NCBI GenBank assembly: GCA_964450955.1 | Contig: CAYVFI010000001.1 | Location: 248,001-312,000, forward strand | Reading direction: 5' to 3' | DNA from: CAYNWT01 sp964450955 | GTDB taxonomy: Bacteria; Planctomycetota; Planctomycetia; Planctomycetales; Planctomycetaceae | DNA length: 64,000 nucleotides | Shown here: positions 22,476-31,871 of the stretch, piece by piece | Layout: each line of letters begins with the position of its first letter | Numbering within the stretch: position 1 is the first letter of the stretch | Translations under genes and position numbers: made by a program | The notes under the pieces: model-generated | The model's input: the letters and a program-made list of their open reading frames with translations, nothing else | The model's database searches: none | Told to the model about the DNA's origin: nothing

Positions 22476-25400
22476 ATGGACCAAGAGCAAGTTGACGAGC
22501 TTTTCGATCGACTGGTCGAATTGTCTGCAACGGAACAAACCAAAATCCTCACGGACGAGTCTGTGTCGGAATCCGTCCGTGATAAAGTCATGCAGCTGAT
22601 CGCGGCCGATCGTGAAGCGAGGACAAAGTTCCTAAAACCGCTGCTTACGGGTATAAGTGAAAAAGACCAGACCAAAGCCCTTGGCCACGCCAGTCCATTG
22701 GCTGCACGAACGGTTCTTCACTCTGTTCTCGCTGTTCAGCTGGGGTTCATTTCTAAAGAGCAATCAGCTCTGGTCATTCAGCGCTGGGCGGCCAACAGAT
22801 CGCAGTCTGCGGCGGATGCGATCAATTCAGTCGCCGGGCACCTTGAAGATGAACACGAATTGCTCAACGCCCTTGTTGAGAAGATGCTATCGCGACATGG
22901 CGGAGATGCTATCGCCTCACTTGCCGCTCTAAGCGGTGACGATTCATGGATTCACGACCTCAGCGTTGACGCATCGGAAGACATCAATGCGTGTATCCGG
23001 ATTATCGGAGCTTCTGCTGCGCCGCGTGCGGTTTCCGGTAAGAGCGGAGGGTCTCGATATCGAGTGCTTCGTCCCCACGCTCGCGGAGGGCTTGGCGAGG
23101 TCTTTGTCGCCTACGATGAAGAACTGTCCCGAGACGTCGCTCTGAAGGAAATTCAGGAACACGCTGGATCTGCTGAAAACCAAAAACGCTTCATGCGAGA
23201 GGCTCAGATTACCGGCAACCTCGAGCACCCCGGGATCGTGCCGATTTACGGACTGGGGACGTACGACGATGGACGCCCCTACTACGCCATGCGTTTTGTG
23301 CACGGCGATAGCCTTAAGTCCGCTATTAAACAGTTCCATTCGACACCGCTTTCAGATGCAGACCGAGCAGTTCGATTTCGTGAGCTGCTCCAGCGTTTCG
23401 TCGATGTTTGCAATGCGATCCACTACGCGCACTCGCGGGGCGTTCTTCACCGGGACCTGAAACCAGGCAACATCATGCTGGGAGAGTTCGGCGAGACTCT
23501 TGTCGTAGACTGGGGGCTGGCGCGTCTGATGTCCGAGCCAGAAGATTCAGACACGACCAGTGCGCTTCCTGAAGGGGTTGCGGACAGCGCCACGCAGACT
23601 GGTCAAATTGTGGGAACGTTGGCTTTCATGAGCCCCGAGCAGGCAGCGGGAAAGACGAACGAGCTTGGGGTGGCGTCTGACGTTTACAGCCTGGGAGCAA
23701 CGCTATACACGCTGCTAACCGGCAAGAATGCCTTCACCATCGATGATCTACAATCAGGGCTGACCGCGATTCGGGAGGGTAGATTTCGCGGCCCTCGCGA
23801 AATTGAACGATCACTACCGAAGCCATTGGAGGCAATCTGTCTGCAAGCCATGAAACTCGAACCAACAGAACGGTACGAATCAGCGGCTGAGCTTCGCGAC
23901 GACTTGAATCGATACCTGGCGGACGAAGCAGTGACGGCCCACCGTGAACCCATCCATCAGCGGGCCTCTCGGTGGGTGAGACGCCATAAGACACTCGCGA
24001 CTTCGTTGCTGCTAAGCGGGGTTCTGATTGCCTCCGCGGGATTTGGCTATTCGAAAATCCAACAGCGCGCGGCGGCGCGAGAATTGACCCAAACGGTCGA
24101 TTCAGTCGTCGACAATGTTTTGACTGCGGATTTTGCTGAGGTTCCGGCTGTTGCAAAACTTCCAGAAGAACTCCGCGCGCCAGTGAGCACCTCGCTTGAA
24201 GAGAGGCTAATCACGGCAGACAAGCAACAAATTTTGCGAGTGAACCTGGCAAGACTCGATCGAGCCGCCGACCGGGAGGCAGTACTGGCACAACTTACAC
24301 AGCTCCCGGTGAATTCCCTGGTCGGCCTAAGCCCTTTGCTGCAGAAGCAGGCGGATTTTTTCAAAGTGCGACTGTGGGACCTCGCACGTAAACAAAAAGA
24401 GTTTTCAGATCTCCAACGCCGCCGCGCGTTGGCAGTGCTTGCTCAAATTGATAGCGATTCAGCAGAGTGGACCAAGGAGCAGGAATCGCTGGCTTCGGTT
24501 TGCACGTCGGCACCCGTCGAAGCAGCGCAGCTTTGGTTCGATGCCCTTAAACCAATCCTTGGACGCCTTGATAAACAACTGCAGCAGCTGTCAACAAACG
24601 CACCGACAGACCAGCAAAAGCTTGTTGCTCTCAGGTTTATCGCGAACACAGCGGCACCCAAAGACCTTGTCAAACTTGCGATAAGCATTCCGCCAAAGCA
24701 GGTTTCGGAGGTTGTTGAGCCAATTCGGGCGAAGATTGAGCAGTGTCGGCCATTGTTGATGCAGGCGATGAACCAACCGCCGCTGCGCAAACCAATGATC
24801 GCCATTCCCCGGCAGAAAGTTGCCGACGCTCCACAAGAAATTCACGAGGAAGTGGGGCAGTACGTTGGTATGGTCGCAGACACATTCGCGTTTGCTCAGG
24901 CGGTGCCAGAAAATGCAGTTCTCCCGTTAGTGCAGAAGTTGAAGCAGTTTGGCTACCGGCCGGTCTCGGTGCGGCCCTTCCGACGGACAGCGGACGTCGC
25001 GGCCAGCATCGTTTGGCATCGTGACGCCCGTCAATTTGAGTTGGTACTTGGGCGCACGGAAGAGGACTTCGTTGCAGCGGTCGAACGACTGAAGAAAATC
25101 GAATCGCTGGCCCCTCTGGATGTCACCATGTATCAGGATACGGAAGGCGAGATCCAGTTCGCAGGCGTCTGGGAGGAGAAGCTTCCTGGATCCCCGAAGC
25201 GGACTATCGAACCAGTCATGGCGACCCCGGAGGTTCTCAATATTTTCCGGAACGTTCGGGTCAAGGAAGGACTGAGTCTCTTTCGCTACGCAGAGGGGAT
25301 GGATCGAGTCGGCCGTCTGTACTGCGCGGTAATCTTCGAACAGACAAAGCGAATGGTCGTTCGGGACGCATTTGACGAACACGACACGTACAAGGGACTT

Positions 25401-27506
25401 TGTCTTTCCGGTGACTACACCGATTTGAGACTCTATCCAATGTGGAGCTGGACGGTACCGGTCTACGCGGACCTGATTAGCGATGGAACCGCGCTACTGA
25501 AGTCCAGTGACCCGGCAGAACAACAACAAGGCCTGGTCAAACTTGCCGCTGGTCACCACAATTTTGGCAATCTTGAAGAAGCAAAAGATGCGTGCAGAAA
25601 GCTGCTTGAGCTGAACCCGGGGCGAAAAAATGAGACGAAACGCCTGGCGTTGTTGTACGCAGCCATGGGTGAAGAAGCCAAGGCCGACGAAATGGTTGCG
25701 GCGTTCTCCGACGGGCAGCCCGCACTGCAATCTAACTTACTTAAACTCCGCGTTGCGGCTCAGCAGGGAAAGGCTTTGCCGTTGGACGCAGTGCAAACAA
25801 GCTTGCTAAACACCAACGAACCGGCAGAGATTCTCACCGGTGTCAACGCGGTACTCGATGCCGCCGGATTCCGAACCGTTGAGGCTGAGGACGCCAGCGC
25901 GCTAAAAAGCCTGGCAACTAAGCTACTGGCAAAGTTAAGGACTACCGTAAAGAAGGCCAGCTTAAAGCAGCAATTCGAACCGCGACGCGATCTCTACTCA
26001 GCAATCAGCCAGCCGGCGATCGCAGCCGCCGTTTCAGACATTGGCGTGCCGCGTCGCATCGACGGTGTCTATCGAATTGGTTCAGAGTGCGAATCACGGA
26101 TTATCGCACCGACGGCAAATTTGCTTGACGAATGCCGACAACTGGCCGCGGCTGGATTCGTGCCCGTCTTAATGAATGGATACCAGAGCGGCGACGCTGA
26201 ATACCCGGTTGGAAACGCAGTGTGGACGCGGTACTACCCGACCTATGAGGAGTCGGTTCAACAGGAAAAGGAAATCGGAAACGCCAAAGCGATTTTACTC
26301 ACAACAGGGGAAGTCGATTGGGAAACGCTAAACAACGGAATGGAAACAAGCACGGTGGAGACGTTGCATTTCCTGAATCCCACAGTTCCAACACTGATGG
26401 CACAGTACGACAGTGCGCGACCGGATTCTGACACGCGCTGCAACTTCCTGACCTTGCTTGGGTTCATGGATGAACCGGAAGATCGCACAGAAGAATGGGA
26501 CCAGTTCGCAAAGAAGCTTCTAAAAGAATATCCGAACACTTCAAATAATCGGTTGGCTGGCTGCATCGAGTGGTGCTTGCGAAAACACGGGTTCGAGGAC
26601 GAACTCAATGCGGTAGTGGATTCGATGAAGATCCAGGATTCGTCCGTCAGTGACCAGTTGTGGTACATCAACACACTCGGTCAGCGGATGGTCAGGGTAG
26701 AGCCAGGCGAAATCATTGTTGGGGGGCGTCCCAACGAGGAGCCGTTGCACAATGTCTACGACACATTGTCGTTGGCTCGAGTCCGCACGCGGACGCACGC
26801 CCCGTATTACGTTTGTGCAACAGAAATGACCTTTGCTCAGTTTCGCGAGTTTGCCGTGGAACGCGGCGTGAACATCGCGAGCAACATCAGTGATTTCGTG
26901 CCCACCGACGAATGCGCAATGAGTTCACCAACTTTAATGCAGATGGCTGGCTTCTGTAACTGGCTAAGCCAGCGAGCCGGAATTCCTGAAAACCAATGGT
27001 GCTATCTGCCCAACGAAGCCGGACAATATGACGTTGGGATGAAACCAGCTCCGCAGTTCAAGACGAAAATTGGCTATCGGTTGCCGGATGGTGTTGAGTG
27101 GGAATTCGCAGCCCGTGCCGGGACAACGACCATCTCCTACTGGGGAGATGGGAGCAACGACCGCTACCTACATGCTCAGTCACTCAAGACAGTCCGCCCT
27201 GGGATGTATCCACCGAACCCCTTCGGCTTGTTCGACATCTGTGGAAACGCCGCAGAAAGAACACAGGAACGATATACCTTAAAATCACATTTCGCTGGCG
27301 GTTTTGCAGTGTGGCAAGCCGGCAGGACCGATGAAAGCCCCTGGCTAAAAGGGCAGCCCTTCGTTGACCGGGGCAGTTTTGGCAGGCCGATTTCATATGC
27401 CTGGCCGAATCCATGCAGTCTACGCAACCCAGGCCTCGGACTCCGAGTTGTCCGTTCCGCCTTACTCGCGGCGAGCCCGGAGAAAAGTGCACCGGACGGT
27501 AGCTAG
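22476..27506 (+). CDS. Ser/Thr protein kinase fused to a formylglycine-generating-enzyme-like domain
   Basis: A 1,676-residue membrane protein. Residues 1-190 are helical. The kinase domain (about 195-480) has a Gly-rich loop ARGGLGEV, K224 in ALKEI, HRD at 325-327 in HRDLKPGNIM, DWG (345-347) in place of DFG, and MSPEQA. One transmembrane helix lies near 508-526. A long region with TPR-like and unknown segments follows. The C-terminal FGE-sulfatase/SUMF1 domain (about 1405-1660) has TEMTFAQF, YRLPDGVEWEFAARAG, NPFGLFDICGNAAE and LGLRVVR. ATG at 22476 has GGAG 5 nt upstream; an upstream TTG frame is not favoured. Its stop overlaps the convergent acyltransferase gene. Confidence 0.9.
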   Translation: MDQEQVDELFDRLVELSATEQTKILTDESVSESVRDKVMQLIAADREARTKFLKPLLTGISEKDQTKALGHASPLAARTVLHSVLAVQLGFISKEQSALVIQRWAANRSQSAADAINSVAGHLEDEHELLNALVEKMLSRHGGDAIASLAALSGDDSWIHDLSVDASEDINACIRIIGASAAPRAVSGKSGGSRYRVLRPHARGGLGEVFVAYDEELSRDVALKEIQEHAGSAENQKRFMREAQITGNLEHPGIVPIYGLGTYDDGRPYYAMRFVHGDSLKSAIKQFHSTPLSDADRAVRFRELLQRFVDVCNAIHYAHSRGVLHRDLKPGNIMLGEFGETLVVDWGLARLMSEPEDSDTTSALPEGVADSATQTGQIVGTLAFMSPEQAAGKTNELGVASDVYSLGATLYTLLTGKNAFTIDDLQSGLTAIREGRFRGPREIERSLPKPLEAICLQAMKLEPTERYESAAELRDDLNRYLADEAVTAHREPIHQRASRWVRRHKTLATSLLLSGVLIASAGFGYSKIQQRAAARELTQTVDSVVDNVLTADFAEVPAVAKLPEELRAPVSTSLEERLITADKQQILRVNLARLDRAADREAVLAQLTQLPVNSLVGLSPLLQKQADFFKVRLWDLARKQKEFSDLQRRRALAVLAQIDSDSAEWTKEQESLASVCTSAPVEAAQLWFDALKPILGRLDKQLQQLSTNAPTDQQKLVALRFIANTAAPKDLVKLAISIPPKQVSEVVEPIRAKIEQCRPLLMQAMNQPPLRKPMIAIPRQKVADAPQEIHEEVGQYVGMVADTFAFAQAVPENAVLPLVQKLKQFGYRPVSVRPFRRTADVAASIVWHRDARQFELVLGRTEEDFVAAVERLKKIESLAPLDVTMYQDTEGEIQFAGVWEEKLPGSPKRTIEPVMATPEVLNIFRNVRVKEGLSLFRYAEGMDRVGRLYCAVIFEQTKRMVVRDAFDEHDTYKGLCLSGDYTDLRLYPMWSWTVPVYADLISDGTALLKSSDPAEQQQGLVKLAAGHHNFGNLEEAKDACRKLLELNPGRKNETKRLALLYAAMGEEAKADEMVAAFSDGQPALQSNLLKLRVAAQQGKALPLDAVQTSLLNTNEPAEILTGVNAVLDAAGFRTVEAEDASALKSLATKLLAKLRTTVKKASLKQQFEPRRDLYSAISQPAIAAAVSDIGVPRRIDGVYRIGSECESRIIAPTANLLDECRQLAAAGFVPVLMNGYQSGDAEYPVGNAVWTRYYPTYEESVQQEKEIGNAKAILLTTGEVDWETLNNGMETSTVETLHFLNPTVPTLMAQYDSARPDSDTRCNFLTLLGFMDEPEDRTEEWDQFAKKLLKEYPNTSNNRLAGCIEWCLRKHGFEDELNAVVDSMKIQDSSVSDQLWYINTLGQRMVRVEPGEIIVGGRPNEEPLHNVYDTLSLARVRTRTHAPYYVCATEMTFAQFREFAVERGVNIASNISDFVPTDECAMSSPTLMQMAGFCNWLSQRAGIPENQWCYLPNEAGQYDVGMKPAPQFKTKIGYRLPDGVEWEFAARAGTTTISYWGDGSNDRYLHAQSLKTVRPGMYPPNPFGLFDICGNAAERTQERYTLKSHFAGGFAVWQAGRTDESPWLKGQPFVDRGSFGRPISYAWPNPCSLRNPGLGLRVVRSALLAASPEKSAPDGS

Positions 27507-28174
27507 CCTACTGGATGCAGGCCTACTACGTCGGCTCGCAGCCTGGCCAACGCCATGCTCTCCGCTCCAAAGAATGGGTAAGTGGAAAGCACCCGCGCAC
27601 GATGACGACGATAGTCAGCGATCATAAGGCCGAGTTGTTTGACCAACGGAGGATATACACGGGGCTCACATACTCTTTCGAACGCGAGGTACTTGCTATA
27701 AAACGCCATGTGACTGCGTTTCACGGGAGCCAGCGAGAAGTCCACGTCCAGCCAGTGAGCTGCAGCAAAGGGCACAGACAGCACGGCGAGAACACGATCG
27801 AGGCTTCTTAGGTGCTCGGCGACCACAAATCTTGTGCAGTCGAGCGCTGTCGTTCCATGCCCCAATATAGGAGTAACTGCGTCCCGGAAGATACTGACTG
27901 TTGGCGAGCAGGGGCGTGTCGCTGTCAGGAGATGCAGACGGATGGAAGCCACAAGCGAGCCACCTTGCGTGATGCCGACGGTTAGAACTCCCGGCATCTG
28001 GTCATACTCATCATCCAGTATTTGGTTCGAATTTGGGGAAATAGCGTCCTCTCTCAAGTAGCACTTGTAGCGGAAGCCGGCGACCAACCGCTGTTGTTCA
28101 GCGGTTCTAACCACAAAGTACTCTTGGTCGCTGACGACCGACAACACCCGATCAAGAAGCGAATTCTTACTCAT
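27503..28174 (-). CDS. FeeM-like N-acyl amino acid synthase (GNAT fold)
   Basis: A 223-residue protein related to N-acyl amino acid synthases and autoinducer synthases. It has FRYKCYLRED near the N-terminus, LDDEYD, GGSLVASIRLH, and a D-x-TRFVV segment, the usual FeeM order for binding acyl-ACP and transferring the acyl chain to an amino acid. ATG at 28174 is preferred to a GTG four codons upstream, though neither has a strong ribosome-binding site. It lies in one minus-strand block with an ICMT-type methyltransferase. The product could be a signal or a lipid. Confidence 0.75.
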   Translation of the reverse strand: MSKNSLLDRVLSVVSDQEYFVVRTAEQQRLVAGFRYKCYLREDAISPNSNQILDDEYDQMPGVLTVGITQGGSLVASIRLHLLTATRPCSPTVSIFRDAVTPILGHGTTALDCTRFVVAEHLRSLDRVLAVLSVPFAAAHWLDVDFSLAPVKRSHMAFYSKYLAFERVCEPRVYPPLVKQLGLMIADYRRHRARVLSTYPFFGAESMALARLRADVVGLHPVG

Positions 28175-28219
28175 ATACCGCACCAAGAGTCGAGTCTGAT
28201 ACTTGCATTTGATCCCTCT

Positions 28220-28807
28220 TCAACGCTTTCTTACCCGTGGATGAGGGCAAAACATGAATGACCTTCGCACATAGTCTGCGTACCCCGGTAGGTCTCGACT
28301 AAGGATCCGCTCTTCATTCAGCGCGGTGACGAAGTACAGCCACGAGTAGATCAGCAGATTGACGACCAGCCACAGAGATCGAGAAGACAACGCGACGCCG
28401 GCAATCTGCAATAGGTTGGCCGAGTAAACTGGGTGACGGATCAGTGCGTAGGGGCCGCTTAGGCACAGTGTCGTCGGGGTGTATGCGTCGAAACACGGAC
28501 TGTAGTTTTCGCCGAGACTCCTGAGTGCCCACACCAACATAATGGCTCCACATAGCAGCAGGCTGGCTCCGAAGGCGGTCAGTGGTACTGAGTGATGGAA
28601 TTGCAAGAGGCCGGCGTGGTCGGAGACCAGGGAGCTCAATGCGACCACGATCGTGCTGAGGCGTAGATACCAGTCGGACAGCCGCGTGAAGGGCCCGAGC
28701 TGTCCTGTGGGCACCTTGGTGCCGCTGTATTCGTTGTTGGCGCGTCCGTAGCCAGCGAACGTGGCAACAAGTGCGACCAAATATGAAACCAGCACTAGGG
28801 GCGTCAT
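28220..28807 (-). CDS. Isoprenylcysteine carboxyl methyltransferase-family membrane protein
   Basis: A 195-residue integral membrane protein with four to five hydrophobic segments and the ICMT/PEMT signature: GENYSP, SGPYALIRHPVYSANLL and near the C-terminus EER-L-x7-Y-x-x-Y. These residues bind S-adenosylmethionine and the methyl-acceptor headgroup. Bacterial members methylate lipids, phenols or unknown small molecules. GGAG lies 9 nt before the ATG. It is 45 nt upstream of the FeeM-like acyltransferase, so methylation of an acylated product is plausible but unproved. Confidence 0.85.
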   Translation of the reverse strand: MTPLVLVSYLVALVATFAGYGRANNEYSGTKVPTGQLGPFTRLSDWYLRLSTIVVALSSLVSDHAGLLQFHHSVPLTAFGASLLLCGAIMLVWALRSLGENYSPCFDAYTPTTLCLSGPYALIRHPVYSANLLQIAGVALSSRSLWLVVNLLIYSWLYFVTALNEERILSRDLPGYADYVRRSFMFCPHPRVRKR

Positions 28808-28933
28808 AGGCGATCACTCCTGGAGGAACTTAGACGAATGGCTAAGCGCGGTATGGGATGAGATCGTGCCAATTTGTTTTGAGGATTCTCAAACAATCCG
28901 GCCACGCCCTCCAATTCCGTTCGCCGGTCTTGC

Positions 28934-29485
28934 TCAGGAATCCAGCCTTACCCCGAAGTCACGCAGATGTTCCAGCAGGTTAATAAGCACCTTTGCAAAT
29001 TCGTCCAAGCACCAGACGAAGGCGGCATAGTGTCTCCTAAAGCCCGATTGGCACTGGGCAGCAACAACGACACGTCCGCCAAGTCTGACGAATAACCTTG
29101 CGATTGCCGGCAAATCAGATTCGCCGAGTAGTCGTCCGTCGCGGCCGGCACCAGTGTTCTGTTGACTGAAGTTCGCGCCGCAAGAGCTTCGTCCGATGAC
29201 AAGGCTCCCACGAAAGAGGTTTAGCTGTGGCGAGCTAGAGCACGAATCACTTGAGTCCAGCTCACTCTGCAAGTTTCGCGGGCGGCAGTTTAGTGTGCGC
29301 CATTTACGGGTCCATGGTGCGAAGTTTGCCAGGATGAGTCGGCCGCCCGGAGCCACATGCTGGAGCAAACGCCTGGTCAGAGTGAATGCAAGTCGATCTT
29401 CCAGGTAGTCGTAAAGACCTCCGCAGTGCACCAGGCCATGCTTACCAAGATCGTTGTTTCCAGCAGACCGAAACTATGAGAGAGC
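28934..29485 (-). pseudogene. Chimeric remnant: methyltransferase piece joined to FeeM/GNAT C-terminus
   Basis: The N-terminal part (about 29305-29485) reads HCGGLYDYLEDR and LLQHVAPGGRLILANFAP, matching the post-motif region of class I SAM methyltransferases; a TAG lies just upstream and motif I is missing. The C-terminal part (about 28934-29130) has LPAIARLFVRLGGR and FVWCLDEFAK, closely paralleling LPAIVELFARLGGR and FVWRLDELAE in the gene at 29821-30576. The middle has no similarity and unusual Ser/Arg-rich composition. It looks like two neighbouring genes collapsed by deletion. Confidence 0.6.
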
Positions 29486-29820
29486 CCCGACAGGGGCATG
29501 TCGGAGTAGCAGTTAGATGCTGTCTTCCGGCACCGTGTCGCTTTACTCGGACACGACGCTTGTCATGTCCGGTTTACTCGTTCAGCTAAAGCAAATCGAA
29601 TCAGCTGTTTGACGGTTTGTGTCAGTTGCTTGTTGATCATCGAAATAGGACCTCGCTTATCGGGGCGTCGTTTTGGCCCGGTTGCTGCCAGCATTTGCCG
29701 CGTTTGTGGTTTAGCGAACTAAAACAAACTCCGATGGCACCAACTTCTCCCCATCAGCGCTTTCCCATGTGGCAGCATCTTCGCTGCCGATAGGCTCCGT
29801 TCTTGTGAGGTGACAGGCTG
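29486..29820. other. Intergenic stretch, no gene recognised
   Basis: About 335 nt between the chimeric relic and the next GNAT gene. It contains a short GCCCC/GGGGC palindrome near 29486-29500 but no supported gene or promoter. Confidence 0.4.
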
Positions 29821-30576
29821 ATGATTCGTGTTTCGAGGGCCGATACTGCCAGTTTGCGTGAGCAGTGTTTTCGAGTTCGTCACTCAGTATTCGCCGACGA
29901 ACTTCGTACAACCGGGCGCCGAGGGTTCTTTAAATTCCTCGAACGTGACCTCTATGATGGCTTGCCACAGACGACTCATTTCCTCGCGTTTGTTGACGAA
30001 TCCGCAGCGGGCACACTTAGCCTGATACGTGGCACGGATCCACTGGGAGATTGCTTCGGGCTTCCGCTTGGGAAACGCTGGCGTGTCAGTGCCCCGGGAG
30101 CTGAGGCCGAACATGTGGCTCAGGTTGCTCAGTCGTCCGTGTTGGCCGAGTACCAACACCTGAACGTTGCGGTCGCTCTGTGGGCAACCGTGCTCAGGCA
30201 TGCGTCAGCAGTTGGCATTCAGTGGTTCTTCGCCGAAGTGCATCTGGACTCGGATGTGATGAGCCATGGCCATCTCCGTCAATTCCCCGACGACCCCGAA
30301 ATCCGGTGCACCGCCCGCCACACAAATCCAACCGCCGATACGAATCAAGACCCGCGGGCATGCAGCGACCAAAGACTCCCAGCGATAGTGGAACTTTTTG
30401 CCCGCCTTGGCGGACGTACTTGCGGGCAGCCTCACTACTGCCCGGGCATCAAAAGCTACTGTACGCCATTCGTTTGGCGCCTCGATGAATTAGCCGAGCA
30501 ACACATGAGTCTACTGGATCGTTTGCCAGATTTCGAAAGCCTCGGCCGCCTTAACAAAGTGAGCGACCGGGATTAG
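29821..30576 (+). CDS. FeeM/autoinducer-synthase-like GNAT acyltransferase
   Basis: A 251-residue protein with LREQCFRVRHSVFADEL at residues 11-28, the R-x-x-VF pattern of acyl-homoserine-lactone and N-acyl amino acid synthases, followed by HFLAFVDESAAGTLSLIR, a VAQSSVLAEYQHLNVA acyl-CoA/ACP-binding region and a C-terminal FARLGG-to-FVWRLDE segment. GAGGTGA precedes the ATG. The stretch around residues 150-185 looks atypical (Pro/His/Asp-rich) and could hide a pair of compensating frameshifts. Its C-terminus is paralogous to the relic at 28934-29130. Confidence 0.6.
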   Translation: MIRVSRADTASLREQCFRVRHSVFADELRTTGRRGFFKFLERDLYDGLPQTTHFLAFVDESAAGTLSLIRGTDPLGDCFGLPLGKRWRVSAPGAEAEHVAQVAQSSVLAEYQHLNVAVALWATVLRHASAVGIQWFFAEVHLDSDVMSHGHLRQFPDDPEIRCTARHTNPTADTNQDPRACSDQRLPAIVELFARLGGRTCGQPHYCPGIKSYCTPFVWRLDELAEQHMSLLDRLPDFESLGRLNKVSDRD

Positions 30577-30967
30577 TCGACTCGTAAGGTGACATCCACA
30601 GCGCCTCGACGATCCCAGACGAATTCCCGGCAGGACCGTCCGGGCAGATCGCGTTTCCTGGACAACCGGTGCCAATTCGCTGAAGAAAAGTGCATGCGTC
30701 ATTAAAACCGGGCATCGTTTTCGGCAGTACAAACCCCAGACACACGGTTCGATGCAACCTGCCAGAGCGCTTCACAATACGTCCAGGCTTGCGCATGATA
30801 AGCTCAGTGTTGGCCACACTCAGCCCAAAGAAAAAACAGTGCTTGTGATCAGGACAGCGTCGATCGACCACCTCACAGAGCATCCATGCGATCAAGAAAG
30901 CGTGTCACCAACAGCATGTGGACCGCGCTTAACTCAGTGGAAATACAGCGGAAGGAGCAGGGCAACA
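30577..30967. other. Intergenic stretch upstream of the ECF sigma gene
   Basis: About 390 nt with no recognisable gene. The frame upstream of the sigma factor is open but shows no family similarity, so it is left as leader or promoter sequence. Confidence 0.45.
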
Positions 30968-31552
30968 GTGGATGAATTGTCGAAGGGGACCATCTCAGTC
31001 TTGCTGGAGGAAATTCAAGGGGGCAATGAAGACTCGCGAAACGAGCTATTCCGACTCTTGCGTGAACACCTCATTGGCCGGGCTCGAGCAATGATGGCGG
31101 GTGAAAGAGCCGACCACACACTAAACCCTTCAGCTCTACTGAATGAGGCTTTTCTGAAACTGATTCGCAGTGGAGTCGATGGTACCGCAGAAAACCGCAG
31201 ACAGGTCTACGCAATCGCGACACTCGCAATGCGCAATGTGCTAATCGACCACGCGCGAAAAAGGAACCGAGATCGCAGGGAAGGGAAGCTCAAGAAGACC
31301 CACCTGGATCTGGTGATAGACCGACTGGAAGAAGACAACGGGTGCGACTTCAGTGACCTCTACGAAGCCATTGAGCATCTTGGTAAAGACTCCCCACGAA
31401 CGCGAGAAATCGTGGACCTGCACTTCTTCGGGGGCCTGACCTTCAAGGAAATCGCATCACACATTGGATTGGGAGAACGAACCGTGATGCGGGAGTGGAA
31501 ACGTGCTCGGGCGAAACTGTACGTGCAACTGGCCAACCTGCCAGATTCGTAG
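30968..31552 (+). CDS. ECF-type RNA polymerase sigma factor (planctomycete group)
   Basis: A 194-residue sigma-70-family ECF factor. Region 2 covers about 20-95 (ELFRLLREHLIGRARAMM, ALLNEAFLKLIRSG, RNVLIDHARKR) and region 4 about 130-185 (REIVDLHFFGGLTFKEIASHIGLGERTVMREWKRARA), whose helix-turn-helix reads -35 elements. The ALLNEAFLKL and AMRNVLIDHAR motifs are typical of the ECF group abundant in planctomycetes and often paired with Ser/Thr kinases. GTG at 30968 has AAGGAG about 10 nt upstream. No anti-sigma gene is adjacent; the kinase at 22476 is the closest candidate partner. Confidence 0.92.
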   Translation: MDELSKGTISVLLEEIQGGNEDSRNELFRLLREHLIGRARAMMAGERADHTLNPSALLNEAFLKLIRSGVDGTAENRRQVYAIATLAMRNVLIDHARKRNRDRREGKLKKTHLDLVIDRLEEDNGCDFSDLYEAIEHLGKDSPRTREIVDLHFFGGLTFKEIASHIGLGERTVMREWKRARAKLYVQLANLPDS

Positions 31553-31871
31553 ATTTGTTATTTGCTATTCGTCTTGCTGCTCGTTGTTGAGGCGTCGCCC
31601 GGCTCAGTCTGTGTACGGCACCGGTATACCAGCCCGGTCGCCAGGAGGGAGCTTCATAGACGACCCTTTGCTGCATAACGCTCGCAATCAACAGACGGAC
31701 TGCGGGTCACCAAACGCAAGAGAGTCAGATCGCATGTTACTGACTCGCGACATCGGCAAAGAACCGCACGCCGGCAGCAATGCTGGTTCCGTAACCAGAT
31801 GGTAACGATTGACATTGATTTCAATTTGGGCGTGAATCACCGCTTCGGTTCACGCTGTTGTTATGCCGTCG
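31553..31871. other. Intergenic stretch, nothing recognised
   Basis: About 320 nt between convergent genes. No terminator with a clear stem and T-run was found. Confidence 0.4.
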
